This document shows, piece after piece, positions 34,177-42,740 of a stretch of DNA of 56,264 bases; within the stretch, counting starts at the first letter, position 1, and each line of letters opens with the position of its first letter. Position numbers and translations under genes: made by a program. The stretch is taken from positions 1-56,264 of the forward strand of contig DDTF01000030.1 of NCBI GenBank assembly GCA_002345965.1, in the 5' to 3' direction. Origin of the DNA: Flammeovirgaceae bacterium UBA2371. Its GTDB lineage: Bacteria; Bacteroidota; Bacteroidia; Cytophagales; Cyclobacteriaceae. Below the pieces are notes generated by a model. It worked only from the letters and a program-made list of their open reading frames with translations. It ran no database searches and was not told where the DNA came from.

Positions 34177-35487
34177 TTACTTCTTCTGATCAGTTTTAAT
34201 TTTTTCCTGAGTCAATCGGTACATCAATACCGCTGTTCTTTTTGCTTGCATGGCAATGGATCTAGGATCGGCTGTTTCATTGACCGTATGTCCTCCGGCA
34301 CTACCTGGACCAAGTCCGTCAATGGCCATTTCAACGTAAGGAGCGGTAAAAGAAATATCTGCAGCCCCTGCATCGCGAGGGTTCACAGCTGTAACACTTC
34401 CAAAACCAAGATCATTACTCACTTTATTGAAGTGACTTAATAGATCATAATTCCCTTTTACAGGAGCCAGCGGAGGGTAACCTTCACCAAAACTAATTTC
34501 CGCTTTCGTTTGCGGTCGGTGTTTCACAACAATTGCTCGCATCACATCTTGGGTTTTTTTCAGCTGCTCTGGTGAGATGGCGCGTATGTCACCAGTCACT
34601 ACTGTGTACTTGGCCACAATATTGCTTTTGCCATATGCCGATCCACCATCCATTTCTTTGTCATGCTCTACGCTTGTACCTCCCAAAATCATTCCTGGAT
34701 TAAAAGTGAGGTTTTCTTCACTGGACAGCGCTTCATAAAAACCATTAATGATTCTTGCTGCTTCATAAATGGCTCCGGCCCCAATATCTTTTGTAAATAC
34801 CTGAGAGGAGTGTGCTGGCACACCTTCTACTTTCAGCTCCCATCCAGAAGAGCTTCTTCTGGCCACAACCGCGGTCTTAGGATTTCCATCACCGTCTTCA
34901 AAACCTAAAGCAATGTCAGCGGCTTTGGCCGCTTCAATCAAATCTTTTCTTGCCAGATCCAGCGGTCTTCCGCTTAACTCTTCATCACCCGTCATCACTA
35001 TAATAATATTCATGTCTTTAAGTACACCGGCATCTTTCAAGGCCTGCATGGCTTGCACAATGACCACATCACCACCTTTCATGTCCCCCACTCCCGGGCC
35101 ACTCATCGTAGAGTCATTGATCATTTTAAATTTTTGAAAAGGACTGGTCAACTCAAAGACGGTGTCGAGGTGCCCTATCAGCAATAGTGTCTTTCCTTTT
35201 CCTTTGTGTTCTGCTACCAAATGACCTGATCGACCCCAGGCTTTTCCATCTACCCATTTTGTCTCAAACCCAATCGCATCCAATTTAGCCTTGAAAACCA
35301 TCCCCACTTTTTTTACACCTTCAAAATTCATTGACCCGCTGTTGATGTTTACAACCTCTTCCAATAATTTCAGCGCTTCCTGATGATGTGCATCTACGGC
35401 ACTCACTATCTTTTTTTCAGTTTTATTAATTTGCGCGAATCCAGCTACCGAAGTTGAAATCAGAAAAAATAAAATCAGCCTTTGCAT
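34177..35487 (-). CDS. Secreted M20 family metallopeptidase (glutamate carboxypeptidase-like)
   Basis: 436 residues with a signal peptide (residues 1-18, ending V-A-G-F-A-Q). The M20 di-zinc motifs are visible: G-H-L-D-T-V, G-V-G-D-M-K-G-G, the catalytic G-D-E-E-L-S-G, the Asp-containing D-A-G-A-A-D-I-S and the terminal G-G-H-T-V-N-E. A dimerisation domain lies between. It resembles carboxypeptidase G2-type exo-peptidases acting on C-terminal glutamate or related amino acids in the periplasm. The exact substrate is not determinable. Confidence 0.93.
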   Translation of the reverse strand: MQRLILFFLISTSVAGFAQINKTEKKIVSAVDAHHQEALKLLEEVVNINSGSMNFEGVKKVGMVFKAKLDAIGFETKWVDGKAWGRSGHLVAEHKGKGKTLLLIGHLDTVFELTSPFQKFKMINDSTMSGPGVGDMKGGDVVIVQAMQALKDAGVLKDMNIIIVMTGDEELSGRPLDLARKDLIEAAKAADIALGFEDGDGNPKTAVVARRSSSGWELKVEGVPAHSSQVFTKDIGAGAIYEAARIINGFYEALSSEENLTFNPGMILGGTSVEHDKEMDGGSAYGKSNIVAKYTVVTGDIRAISPEQLKKTQDVMRAIVVKHRPQTKAEISFGEGYPPLAPVKGNYDLLSHFNKVSNDLGFGSVTAVNPRDAGAADISFTAPYVEMAIDGLGPGSAGGHTVNETADPRSIAMQAKRTAVLMYRLTQEKIKTDQKK

Positions 35488-35556
35488 ATACTTACCATTA
35501 GTTGAGTGGTCAAATTAATAGTTTGGTCAAACAATGCCTAGTGAGTTCGTTGCCAA

Positions 35557-36435
35557 TTATAATCCCAACTTGAGACTAAACTGCATACCGTTGACACCCG
35601 GGTACACTTGCACATCAAGCTTGCTGAGTGGACCTTCTTTTTTCACTTTGTGAAGATGAGGAATTAGCCAGCCAGTAAACGCTCCAAAAGCATATCCAGC
35701 CATTACATCTGTTGGAAAATGTTTTCCCGATTTAACCCTCAAGTATCCTGTAAGCGCGGGGATATAACCAGATACAGCCCACAAGGCTACTTTGGTTCCC
35801 TTGTTCATGTTGGGATGATAATCCGATATGACCTTTGCCATATAAAAAGCTGCTGCTGCTGTATGACTGGTATGTCCCGAAAAAAATGATCGCCTAGATC
35901 GCGCACTTGTCCTTTCCTCTAATGGTGCCAATGCATTGTATACATTAGGTCGTGTTCGGTTCACCAAATTTTTAACCGTGCTCGTTACTCCATAGGTAAT
36001 GGTCATTACCTCCACACCCATAGTGAGTAATGCGGTAATATCTTCTTTGGTATGATGCTCTGATAAAAGTAATATCGGAAGAATAGTGACACCAGTACGA
36101 ATATAGTCACTGGTTTTGGCATCTACCGGGGAATAGTTGTTGACCGATCTCCTGTCGAACGCATTGATGCTGTTGACGTTCAATGTAGCCAACTCTTCCA
36201 CGGTAAACGGTTGGGTATTGTTGAGCGCAGGCGCCAGAATTCCCGCCCCCAATATCAAGCCAGAAGAAAGGATAAAGGGAACTTCATGTTTAAAATCCAG
36301 GCGATATGGAGCTCCCTCAGAGTGAGTATGATCCTTGCAAATAGAGCAATAATTTGAGGTGGATTCCTGAGCATACACAGAATTAAAAATAAAAAGGATG
36401 ATTGCTGCAATACTTAAGCTGCGCTTGGTAGTCAT
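35557..36435 (-). CDS. PAP2-family phosphatase
   Basis: 292 residues from the ATG at 36435; the longer frame begins with TTG and spoils the signal peptide. The three PAP2 motifs are present: K-N-L-V-N-R-T-R-P-N, F-F-S-G-H-T-S-H and K-S-G-K-H-F-P-T-D-V-M-A-G, with candidate catalytic His residues. A signal peptide (M-T-T-K-R-S ... S-V-Y-A-Q) and a beta-like C-terminus suggest an envelope lipid phosphatase, perhaps acting on lipid A or undecaprenyl pyrophosphate; this is not established. Confidence 0.9.
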   Translation of the reverse strand: MTTKRSLSIAAIILFIFNSVYAQESTSNYCSICKDHTHSEGAPYRLDFKHEVPFILSSGLILGAGILAPALNNTQPFTVEELATLNVNSINAFDRRSVNNYSPVDAKTSDYIRTGVTILPILLLSEHHTKEDITALLTMGVEVMTITYGVTSTVKNLVNRTRPNVYNALAPLEERTSARSRRSFFSGHTSHTAAAAFYMAKVISDYHPNMNKGTKVALWAVSGYIPALTGYLRVKSGKHFPTDVMAGYAFGAFTGWLIPHLHKVKKEGPLSKLDVQVYPGVNGMQFSLKLGL

Positions 36436-36646
36436 CACGCCTAATGAGGGGAAACCGTTGGTTGGAGCTGGATTATCTTTTAACAAATTGAATGCATTGG
36501 AGAATGTAAGTTAACGTTTCTGCTGTACAACAATTGCATGGAAAGATTATTAGTGGCAAAGTTTTAGTTTGATTTCATTCCAAACCCGTTGAAAGAGGTT
36601 GGCTTTCCATAATTTCCGTTAAATTGAATAAACTACATCACCCTCA

Positions 36647-37561
36647 ATGGACTATTCTTCCGTTATTCAAGAGATTTATGCTGATCTAAAAAAAAAGCAG
36701 TCTGTAGGTAAGGTCGCTGCTTACATTCCTGAGCTTGCGAAAGTAAACCCTGACAAATTTGGCGTCACGTTACTTAAGACAGACGGACTTCACTATTCGA
36801 TTGGCGACTCTAAAGAAAAGTTTTCTATTCAAAGTATATCCAAGGTTTTATCCCTCTCCTTCATCTTCCCAAAGATAGGGGAAGCCATCTGGAAGAGAAT
36901 AGGTGTAGAACCTTCCGGTGATCCATTTAACTCAATCGTTCAGCTAGAGTATGAAAATGGCATTCCCCGAAATCCGTTCATCAATGCTGGTGCCTTGGTT
37001 GTTGCCGACATTATTTTGAGTCTGTGCAAAAACCCAAAAGAAGAATTCCTTCATTACATCAATCAATTGGTAGACACGGATTTGATTACTTACAATAACA
37101 AAGTGGCTGCTTCTGAAAAGAAACATGGCTACCTCAATGCCGCTCTCGCAAACATGATGAAGTCGTATGGCAATATTCACAATGACGTGGATGAAGTATT
37201 GGATTTCTATTTTCATCAATGTGCCATCGACATGACTTGCGAGGAGTTGGCCAAGGCCTTTCTCTTATTTGCCAATCAGGGGGAACTTACTCATCAGAAA
37301 AAACCTCTTCTTTCAAAAAGCCAGATAAAACGCATGAACGCCCTCATGCTCTCCTGTGGGTTTTATGATGAGTCAGGCGAATTTGCCTATGAAGTAGGGT
37401 TGCCCGGCAAGAGCGGTGTTGGTGGTGGCATTGCTGCCATTTACCCCAAACACTTTAGTATAGCCGTGTGGAGTCCGCAACTCAATCAAAAAGGAAATTC
37501 AACATTAGGTATGCTATTCCTGGAGCAGTTTACAACCAAAACAGGTATGTCCATTTTTTAA
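36647..37561 (+). CDS. glsA: Glutaminase A
   Basis: 304 residues, typical length. It hydrolyses L-glutamine to glutamate and ammonia in the cytosol through a serine beta-lactamase-like fold. The S-I-Q-S-I-S-K motif contains the catalytic S63-x-x-K66. R-N-P-F-I-N-A-G-A-L-V and the C-terminal G-K-S-G-V-G-G-G-I signatures are clear. The DinB-like gene starts 6 bases after its stop, so the two are likely cotranscribed. Confidence 0.97.
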   Translation: MDYSSVIQEIYADLKKKQSVGKVAAYIPELAKVNPDKFGVTLLKTDGLHYSIGDSKEKFSIQSISKVLSLSFIFPKIGEAIWKRIGVEPSGDPFNSIVQLEYENGIPRNPFINAGALVVADIILSLCKNPKEEFLHYINQLVDTDLITYNNKVAASEKKHGYLNAALANMMKSYGNIHNDVDEVLDFYFHQCAIDMTCEELAKAFLLFANQGELTHQKKPLLSKSQIKRMNALMLSCGFYDESGEFAYEVGLPGKSGVGGGIAAIYPKHFSIAVWSPQLNQKGNSTLGMLFLEQFTTKTGMSIF

Positions 37562-37567
37562 GTGATC

Positions 37568-38041
37568 ATGAATATATTCAACCAACAATATGAAAAGGTA
37601 AAGGAAGCAAGAGGAGTGCTTTTTGATTTTTTTGAATCCATTCCTGTGGCGGACTATACTAAAGAAGTTGTCCATTTTGGAATGGGGAGCATAAGAAATA
37701 CCCAAGCCCACATTATAAACTGCTACCTGCATTGGATTGCTAACTTTGCCTTGCAGCGGGCATTGCCCTATCTTCAATCTGAGAAGGTCAGCTCAATTGA
37801 TCAAATGAAAATTGAGTTTAAAAACATTGATCAGTACATGGATGAGTTTATTAAAACTTATGGAGATGATGTGAATAGCCCCATCATCCATGTCCTCGAT
37901 AAGAAGGGGGAAGTCTCTTCTACGCCATTGATTTTGTTTACTCATGTGATTACACATGAATTTCATCACAAAGGACAAATGGTATCTATGGGCAGGATAC
38001 TGGGTAATCCACCTCCCGATACAGATTTGCTGCGCGTATAA
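37568..38041 (+). CDS. DinB-like four-helix protein
   Basis: 157 residues from the ATG at 37568; a GTG at 37562 is also possible. Four helices with conserved metal-ligand His residues in Q-A-H-I-I-N-C-Y-L-H-W and H-E-F-H-H-K-G-Q-M match the DinB/YfiT superfamily, often thiol-dependent enzymes or stress proteins. The substrate is unknown. The stop lies in an 11-base inverted repeat (38042-38077). Confidence 0.88.
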   Translation: MNIFNQQYEKVKEARGVLFDFFESIPVADYTKEVVHFGMGSIRNTQAHIINCYLHWIANFALQRALPYLQSEKVSSIDQMKIEFKNIDQYMDEFIKTYGDDVNSPIIHVLDKKGEVSSTPLILFTHVITHEFHHKGQMVSMGRILGNPPPDTDLLRV

Positions 38042-38077
38042 ACAACAATAGCCCTTCGATAGAAGAGCTATTGTTGT
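38042..38077. terminator. Inverted repeat between convergent DinB-like and rhodanese genes
   Basis: ACAACAATAGC and GCTATTGTTGT form a perfect 11-base stem, with CTTC/GAAG pairing inside the loop. No T-run follows on either strand, so its role as a terminator is uncertain. Confidence 0.5.
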
Positions 38078-38089
38078 ATCTGTTTAGTG

Positions 38090-38404
38090 TCACCTGATTT
38101 TATACTGCAGGCTCATCCAACCTCCACCATTGTGAACTTCTTTAAAACCATTTGATTTTAAAATTCGTTTGGCAGAACCACTGCGCATTCCGGATGCGCA
38201 ACAGGTGATGATGGTTTTATCCTTGCTAAGCCTTGACAGACTTCCGCGCAAACTCTCCACCGGCATGTTCAGCGAGCCTTGGATACAACCAGTCTTGAAC
38301 TCTCCTTTAGTACGGACATCAAGAATAATCGCACCATTTTCAACGAGTTCCTTATAATTCACCCTTGGCCCCAGGCCCAGCAAGCTTTTAATTTGCTCTA
38401 ACAT
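38090..38404 (-). CDS. Rhodanese-like sulfurtransferase (second of pair)
   Basis: 104 residues, single rhodanese domain. The active-site loop is C-C-A-S-G-M-R-S, with the persulfide-forming Cys as the second Cys, and the I-I-L-D-V-R-T-x-G-E-F motif is present. The N-terminal M-L-E-Q-I-K-S-L-L-G-L-G precedes the domain. It follows a paralog (38416-38679) by 11 bases on the same strand. It probably handles sulfane sulfur in the cytosol. Confidence 0.9.
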   Translation of the reverse strand: MLEQIKSLLGLGPRVNYKELVENGAIILDVRTKGEFKTGCIQGSLNMPVESLRGSLSRLSKDKTIITCCASGMRSGSAKRILKSNGFKEVHNGGGWMSLQYKIR

Positions 38405-38415
38405 ATATTGATTGT

Positions 38416-38679
38416 TTAATAAATGTGATGAATTGGATTAACATCCATCCAGGAGCCTGCATTCTCGCATTTAATTCCAATACCATTAAGGTAGGCTGCT
38501 ACTTGGCCACTGCGATTACCTGAAGCACAGCACAATATAAATGGCTGATCCATTCTTTTAAACTCATCCAGTCGTTGCACTACTTCCTGCATGGGTATAT
38601 TGATACTTCCTGCAACATGGCCAGACATAAATTCCTGGGGTGTTCTTACGTCCACCACCATTTTCTGTTTGCTATCCAT
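38416..38679 (-). CDS. Rhodanese-like sulfurtransferase (first of pair)
   Basis: 87 residues, a minimal single domain. The motifs V-V-D-V-R-T-P-Q-E-F-M-S-G-H and the active-site loop C-C-A-S-G-N-R-S-G are intact. It is a tandem paralog of the next gene and likely cotranscribed with it. The physiological sulfur acceptor is unknown. Confidence 0.9.
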   Translation of the reverse strand: MDSKQKMVVDVRTPQEFMSGHVAGSINIPMQEVVQRLDEFKRMDQPFILCCASGNRSGQVAAYLNGIGIKCENAGSWMDVNPIHHIY

Positions 38680-38804
38680 AGTTTAAAAATTTCGGTTTAA
38701 TAACGATGCAAAAATGCAGGTATTCTCAAACAGGTTATGTAACAAAGATTACAGAAGAATAAATATGTTTTATTATATCTGAAAAAGCGAACACTGAACC
38801 CATT

Positions 38805-39725
38805 TTAAACGATCTCCTCCCCCGGTCTTGTTTTCCATCGCTCGTGCATCCACACCCACTGTGCAGGGTGCTTACGCACCTGTTCTTCAATAAAGCTGGT
38901 GTAGTTTTGAGTATTCACAATCATGTCCCGCTCCTCGTCTCCGGTGAGCACCAAGGGGATTTCCGGAAGAATGTGCATGTGTTGCATGTTGTCTTTTCCA
39001 AGATAAATGTAAGTAGGCACCACTGCCGCTCCTGTTTTCATTGCCAGTATGGTAGCACCCACTGGTGTAGCAGCTTTCATTCCAAAAAAATCCACAAATC
39101 GACTTTTTACTTTCGTGTCCTGATCAATCAATATGGCGATTGATCCAGCGCTCTTCAGGGCTTTGATCAACCTCAACGTTTCTTTTCCTCTCTCCACAGC
39201 TACCGCCCCATAGGCATTGCGATAATTAAACAGTAAATCGTTGAGCCTTTCATCTTTCAAAGGCGTACCAATAATATTGGGTTTTAAGCCACGCAAGGCC
39301 ATGTTAGTGATCTGAAGATCAAAAGCACCCAAATGGCAAGTAAGAAAAATAACACCTTTTCCCTTTGCCGAAGCGGCCTCAAAATTCTCAATACCGTGGG
39401 TAACCAAAAACTTATCCAAGTCATCCATTGTCTTCACTTTTCTAGCCCGCAAAACGTCACCAGCATTCTTTCCGAGCATCTTAAATGTCTCTTTGCTTAA
39501 TGCCAAAATTTCTTTGAGCGACTTCTCTTTACTGTAAGCTAGTCCCAAATGAAGCGTAATCTGTTCTCGGGTTTCGGTGGCAAATGAATAGGCGATTCTG
39601 CCCAAAAGCCCACAGAACCACAACCACAATCTTCTGGGGATGAGATTGGAAACAAATATCAGCAACCGCACGAAGTAGTATATTAAGCTATACTTGGCAC
39701 GTTTCCTTAAAGGTCTCTTTGTCAT
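38805..39725 (-). CDS. LpxL/HtrB-like lysophospholipid acyltransferase
   Basis: 306 residues from the ATG at 39725; the frame extends to a TTG at 39737, but a TATCTTTG promoter box overlaps that codon. It belongs to the lipid A late acyltransferase family, which transfers acyl chains to lipid A at the inner membrane. The H-x4-D active site is T-C-H-L-G-A-F-D-L; G-T-P-L-K-D-E-R-L and I-L-I-D-Q-D-T-K follow. An N-terminal membrane-associated helix (Y-F-V-R-L-L-I-F-V-S-N-L-I) is present. Which acylation step it performs is not clear. Confidence 0.9.
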   Translation of the reverse strand: MTKRPLRKRAKYSLIYYFVRLLIFVSNLIPRRLWLWFCGLLGRIAYSFATETREQITLHLGLAYSKEKSLKEILALSKETFKMLGKNAGDVLRARKVKTMDDLDKFLVTHGIENFEAASAKGKGVIFLTCHLGAFDLQITNMALRGLKPNIIGTPLKDERLNDLLFNYRNAYGAVAVERGKETLRLIKALKSAGSIAILIDQDTKVKSRFVDFFGMKAATPVGATILAMKTGAAVVPTYIYLGKDNMQHMHILPEIPLVLTGDEERDMIVNTQNYTSFIEEQVRKHPAQWVWMHERWKTRPGEEIV

Positions 39726-39734
39726 AACAGGGGG

Positions 39735-39742
39735 CAAAGATA
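39735..39742 (-). promoter_or_regulatory. TAnnTTTG box at the acyltransferase start
   Basis: Minus-strand TATCTTTG ends 9 bases before the chosen ATG, implying a leaderless or very short leader transcript. No clear -33 element was found. Confidence 0.4.
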
Positions 39743-39809
39743 AGATTCACAATGATTATATTCACGTGCCGGCAGTTAATGGTTGGCAATCTGTATCTAA
39801 ATCAAATCC

Positions 39810-40313
39810 ATGAAAACACTTTATCTTATTCGTCATGCCAAATCGAGTTGGGACAATCCAGATCTGAGTGACTTTGACAGACCGCTCAATGATCGTGGAA
39901 AGCGGGACGCTCCACGTATGGGAAGAAGATTGAAAGAAAGGGAGGTAACAGCCGATCTTATGTTAAGCAGTCCCGCAAAACGCGCCTTAACCACGTGTAA
40001 AGAAATTGCCAAAGTGCTTGGTTATTCTGAGGATCGAATTAAAACAGACAGGCGCATTTATCATGCAGATGAGGATGTGTTGTATAGCGTATTAAGCGAA
40101 CTGGATGAATCGCAGCAGGTAGTTATGCTGTATGGTCATAATCCAGGATTTACAAGTTTCGCCAATAGCCTTTTTAATGAATACATCATGAACATTCCCA
40201 CTTGCGGTATCGTAGCTGGAAATCTTAACATTGATTCATGGAAAGCCATTAAAGCGGGATGTGGCAAAATGTTATTTTTTGACTTCCCGAAAAGAAACAA
40301 AAAGAAAGATTAA
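39810..40313 (+). CDS. SixA-like histidine phosphatase
   Basis: 167 residues. The N-terminal L-I-R-H-A-K-S-S-W-D motif carries the phospho-accepting His9 of the histidine phosphatase superfamily; the second His appears in Y-G-H-N-P-G-F-T. Short length and K-S-S-W match the SixA group, which dephosphorylates phosphohistidine proteins. It is convergent with the DUF4421 gene, 3 bases apart. Confidence 0.93.
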   Translation: MKTLYLIRHAKSSWDNPDLSDFDRPLNDRGKRDAPRMGRRLKEREVTADLMLSSPAKRALTTCKEIAKVLGYSEDRIKTDRRIYHADEDVLYSVLSELDESQQVVMLYGHNPGFTSFANSLFNEYIMNIPTCGIVAGNLNIDSWKAIKAGCGKMLFFDFPKRNKKKD

Positions 40314-40316
40314 TTC

Positions 40317-41342
40317 TTATCGTGGTATAAAATCGACCGCTTTTCTTTTAAGGAATCCTTCTTCTTTGAACCGAAACCCTGCTACTAATCTGATAGTGCC
40401 AATAGTGTTTTGAAGTATGGTTCTCTCATAAGTCACATTCCTCGATTGTGTTGCAAAACTTAATCCGCTAAAAAACCGATCACCATTATAACCTAGTCCA
40501 ATACGACCAAGCGAATAGAAATCAATCCGGATATCATTTTGAGCCGGACTGAACAATTCTTTATGCCTTACCCAATAATGTGCCGGACCAAAAACCAAAG
40601 TCAGGTTCAGGAAAAATTTTTCAATTACAAATGTATGACTGTATCCCGGAGCGAATCCAAGAGAAGTTATTCTAAGCTGATTGGTCTCGGCTCCTGCGCC
40701 CCAATCCACCCATCTGGAAGAGGGGATCATCGCTGAGTCCGCTTCTAAAGAAAACGAGCTCAATACGTAGCTAAACAATAATGAGCCTTTGCTTACTTTT
40801 TGTCTTTCACTAAATAAATAGGGAGCCTTCAAAGAAAATCTTTCATGATTGAAAATGTAAGTAAACGACATGCCTGAGTTTCTCGTTATCAGGTCAGGAC
40901 GTTGAGGGAAGGGTTGGTCTTTAGGCACAACCTGATCAGGGAATTGTACATAAAATCCATTGTACTTTTGCAGATACACATCTGCGAACCACTTTTTACT
41001 AATGGCCGTAAGTTGCAAATCCGAGACATCACTTTCTCCATAGAGTTGCTCACTCTTTACATTCAGCGGCATGCCAAATGCAATTCCAAGATTGACATCC
41101 AGTACATTGATATTGAATCCTGCACTGAAAGAATTATTGGATTTAAAAGTGTAGCTTTTCTTTGCGTCATCGGCCGACACAATATCAAAGTCAAGGTTGT
41201 TCTTTTTTATTAGAGGCCCCAGAAAGAAGTATTGCGAATAAGACTCCAGATAAACTCCACGGGTAGAGTCTTCTTTAATGATTGTACCCGCTGCTGATTC
41301 TGAATACAGAGCAAACACTAATATCAGAACCAAACCTCTCAT
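40317..41342 (-). CDS. DUF4421 family outer-membrane-like protein
   Basis: 341 residues with a signal peptide (M-R-G-L-V-L-I-L-V-F-A-L-Y-S-E-S-A-A-G). Many amphipathic strands and the motif I-S-K-K-W-F-A-D-V-Y-L-Q-K-Y-N-G-F-Y fit the DUF4421 family, a Bacteroidota outer-membrane barrel of unknown function. Its ATG overlaps the hslU stop by one base (TAATG), implying translational coupling to hslU, an odd pairing for a cytosolic protease subunit. Confidence 0.85.
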   Translation of the reverse strand: MRGLVLILVFALYSESAAGTIIKEDSTRGVYLESYSQYFFLGPLIKKNNLDFDIVSADDAKKSYTFKSNNSFSAGFNINVLDVNLGIAFGMPLNVKSEQLYGESDVSDLQLTAISKKWFADVYLQKYNGFYVQFPDQVVPKDQPFPQRPDLITRNSGMSFTYIFNHERFSLKAPYLFSERQKVSKGSLLFSYVLSSFSLEADSAMIPSSRWVDWGAGAETNQLRITSLGFAPGYSHTFVIEKFFLNLTLVFGPAHYWVRHKELFSPAQNDIRIDFYSLGRIGLGYNGDRFFSGLSFATQSRNVTYERTILQNTIGTIRLVAGFRFKEEGFLKRKAVDFIPR

Positions 41343-42739
41343 TATAAAATGTACTCACTTAAGTCCCGGTTCTTTACAAGTCCAGCTAATTTTTCAGTTA
41401 CCATTTCTTTGGTTACCAATATTTTGGCATTTGGTCCAATTTTGTCTGGCACATCAAATAAAAATTCATTCAATAATTTGCTGATGACTGTATGTAACCG
41501 TCTGGCGCCAATGTTCTCAATTTCAGCATTCAGCTCAAATGCCGTTTGCGCTATTGCTTCTAAAGCAGCTTCGTCAAATTCAATAGCAACTCCTTCAGCT
41601 TCAAACAGCGCAGTATATTGTTTGGTCAGCGCATTCTTTGGCTCCTTCAATATTCTTACAAAATCAGCCTGCGTTAAGTTATTCAATTCTACGCGTATTG
41701 GAAAACGACCCTGAAGTTCAGGAATCAAATCGGATGGTTTTGACATATGAAATGCACCCGCTGCTACGAATAAAATATGATCCGTTTTTACAATACCATG
41801 CTTTGTATTTACTGTGCTACCTTCTACAATAGGCAATAGATCGCGTTGCACTCCCTCTCTGCTTACATCAGGGCCTCCTTTCTTTCCGGCTCCAGAGGCT
41901 ACCTTATCAATCTCATCAATAAATATAATTCCTGAGTTCTCCGCTACAAATATGGCCTCTTCCTTTACTTCATCCATATCTATCAGCTTACCCGCCTCTT
42001 CCTCTAACAAAAGTTTTCTCGCTTCTGCTACAGTTACTTTTCTTTTTTTGGATTTCTTTGGCATCATCCCGCTAATCATATCCTGTAAGTTCATCATGGA
42101 AGCTTCATCCATCATGCCAGCTCCAATCATACCTACACCCGGCCCACCTTTTTGGTTGATTTGGATTTCAACTTTACGATCTTCCAGCTCACCATTTTTT
42201 ATTTTTTCTCGGAATAAATTTCTGGTTCGTTCATTCAACTCTACATCCGATGTGGGTGCAGCGCCACTATCCTCACCATTACCTACTGGTGTAGGTTTTA
42301 CACTTGTGTTTTTTAAAGGAGGAATAAGTGCATTCAAAATTATTTCATCCACTACCAGTGCGGCCTTTTCTTTCACTGCTTCTTTTTTCCGTGCCTTTAC
42401 CATGTTGACCGACTGCTCTACCAGATCTCGCACCATGCTTTCCACATCACGGCCTACATAACCTACTTCAGTAAATTTAGAAGCCTCAACTTTTACAAAT
42501 GGTGCATCGGCCAACTTTGCCAGCCTGCGAGCAATTTCTGTTTTGCCCACCCCTGTTGCACCAATCATCAATATATTATTGGGAATAATCTCCGATTTGA
42601 TTTCTGATTTTACACTCATCCGTCTCCAACGGTTTCGTAAAGCGATGGCAACATTCCTTTTGGCATCATCCTGTCCAATAATGTATTTATCCAGCTCTGC
42701 TACGATTTGACTTGGTGTTAAATAAGTTGGTTCCATCAT
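41342..42739 (-). CDS. hslU: HslU ATPase subunit of the HslUV protease
   Basis: 465 residues (second ATG at 42736 also possible). It is an AAA+ unfoldase; Walker A is G-A-T-G-V-G-K-T (60-67) and Walker B is I-I-F-I-D-E-I-D-K. A full I-domain (about 110-245) is present with the Gly/Met-rich segment M-I-G-A-G-M-M. The C-terminal tail ends D-L-S-E-Y-I-L, which docks into HslV. hslV, normally adjacent, is not in this window. Upstream lies porQ (a 1-base gap) and downstream DUF4421. Confidence 0.97.
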   Translation of the reverse strand: MMEPTYLTPSQIVAELDKYIIGQDDAKRNVAIALRNRWRRMSVKSEIKSEIIPNNILMIGATGVGKTEIARRLAKLADAPFVKVEASKFTEVGYVGRDVESMVRDLVEQSVNMVKARKKEAVKEKAALVVDEIILNALIPPLKNTSVKPTPVGNGEDSGAAPTSDVELNERTRNLFREKIKNGELEDRKVEIQINQKGGPGVGMIGAGMMDEASMMNLQDMISGMMPKKSKKRKVTVAEARKLLLEEEAGKLIDMDEVKEEAIFVAENSGIIFIDEIDKVASGAGKKGGPDVSREGVQRDLLPIVEGSTVNTKHGIVKTDHILFVAAGAFHMSKPSDLIPELQGRFPIRVELNNLTQADFVRILKEPKNALTKQYTALFEAEGVAIEFDEAALEAIAQTAFELNAEIENIGARRLHTVISKLLNEFLFDVPDKIGPNAKILVTKEMVTEKLAGLVKNRDLSEYIL

Positions 42740-42740
42740 G

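Noticed and set aside
34168..34200. Terminator between the DUF486 gene and the M20 peptidase
   Set aside because: TGATCA arms are short, separated by an 11-base loop, and lie partly in the peptidase coding end; not convincing.
41814..42461. 215-codon plus-strand frame opposite hslU
   Set aside because: Antisense shadow of a conserved gene, Ser/Phe/Ile-rich, no domain.
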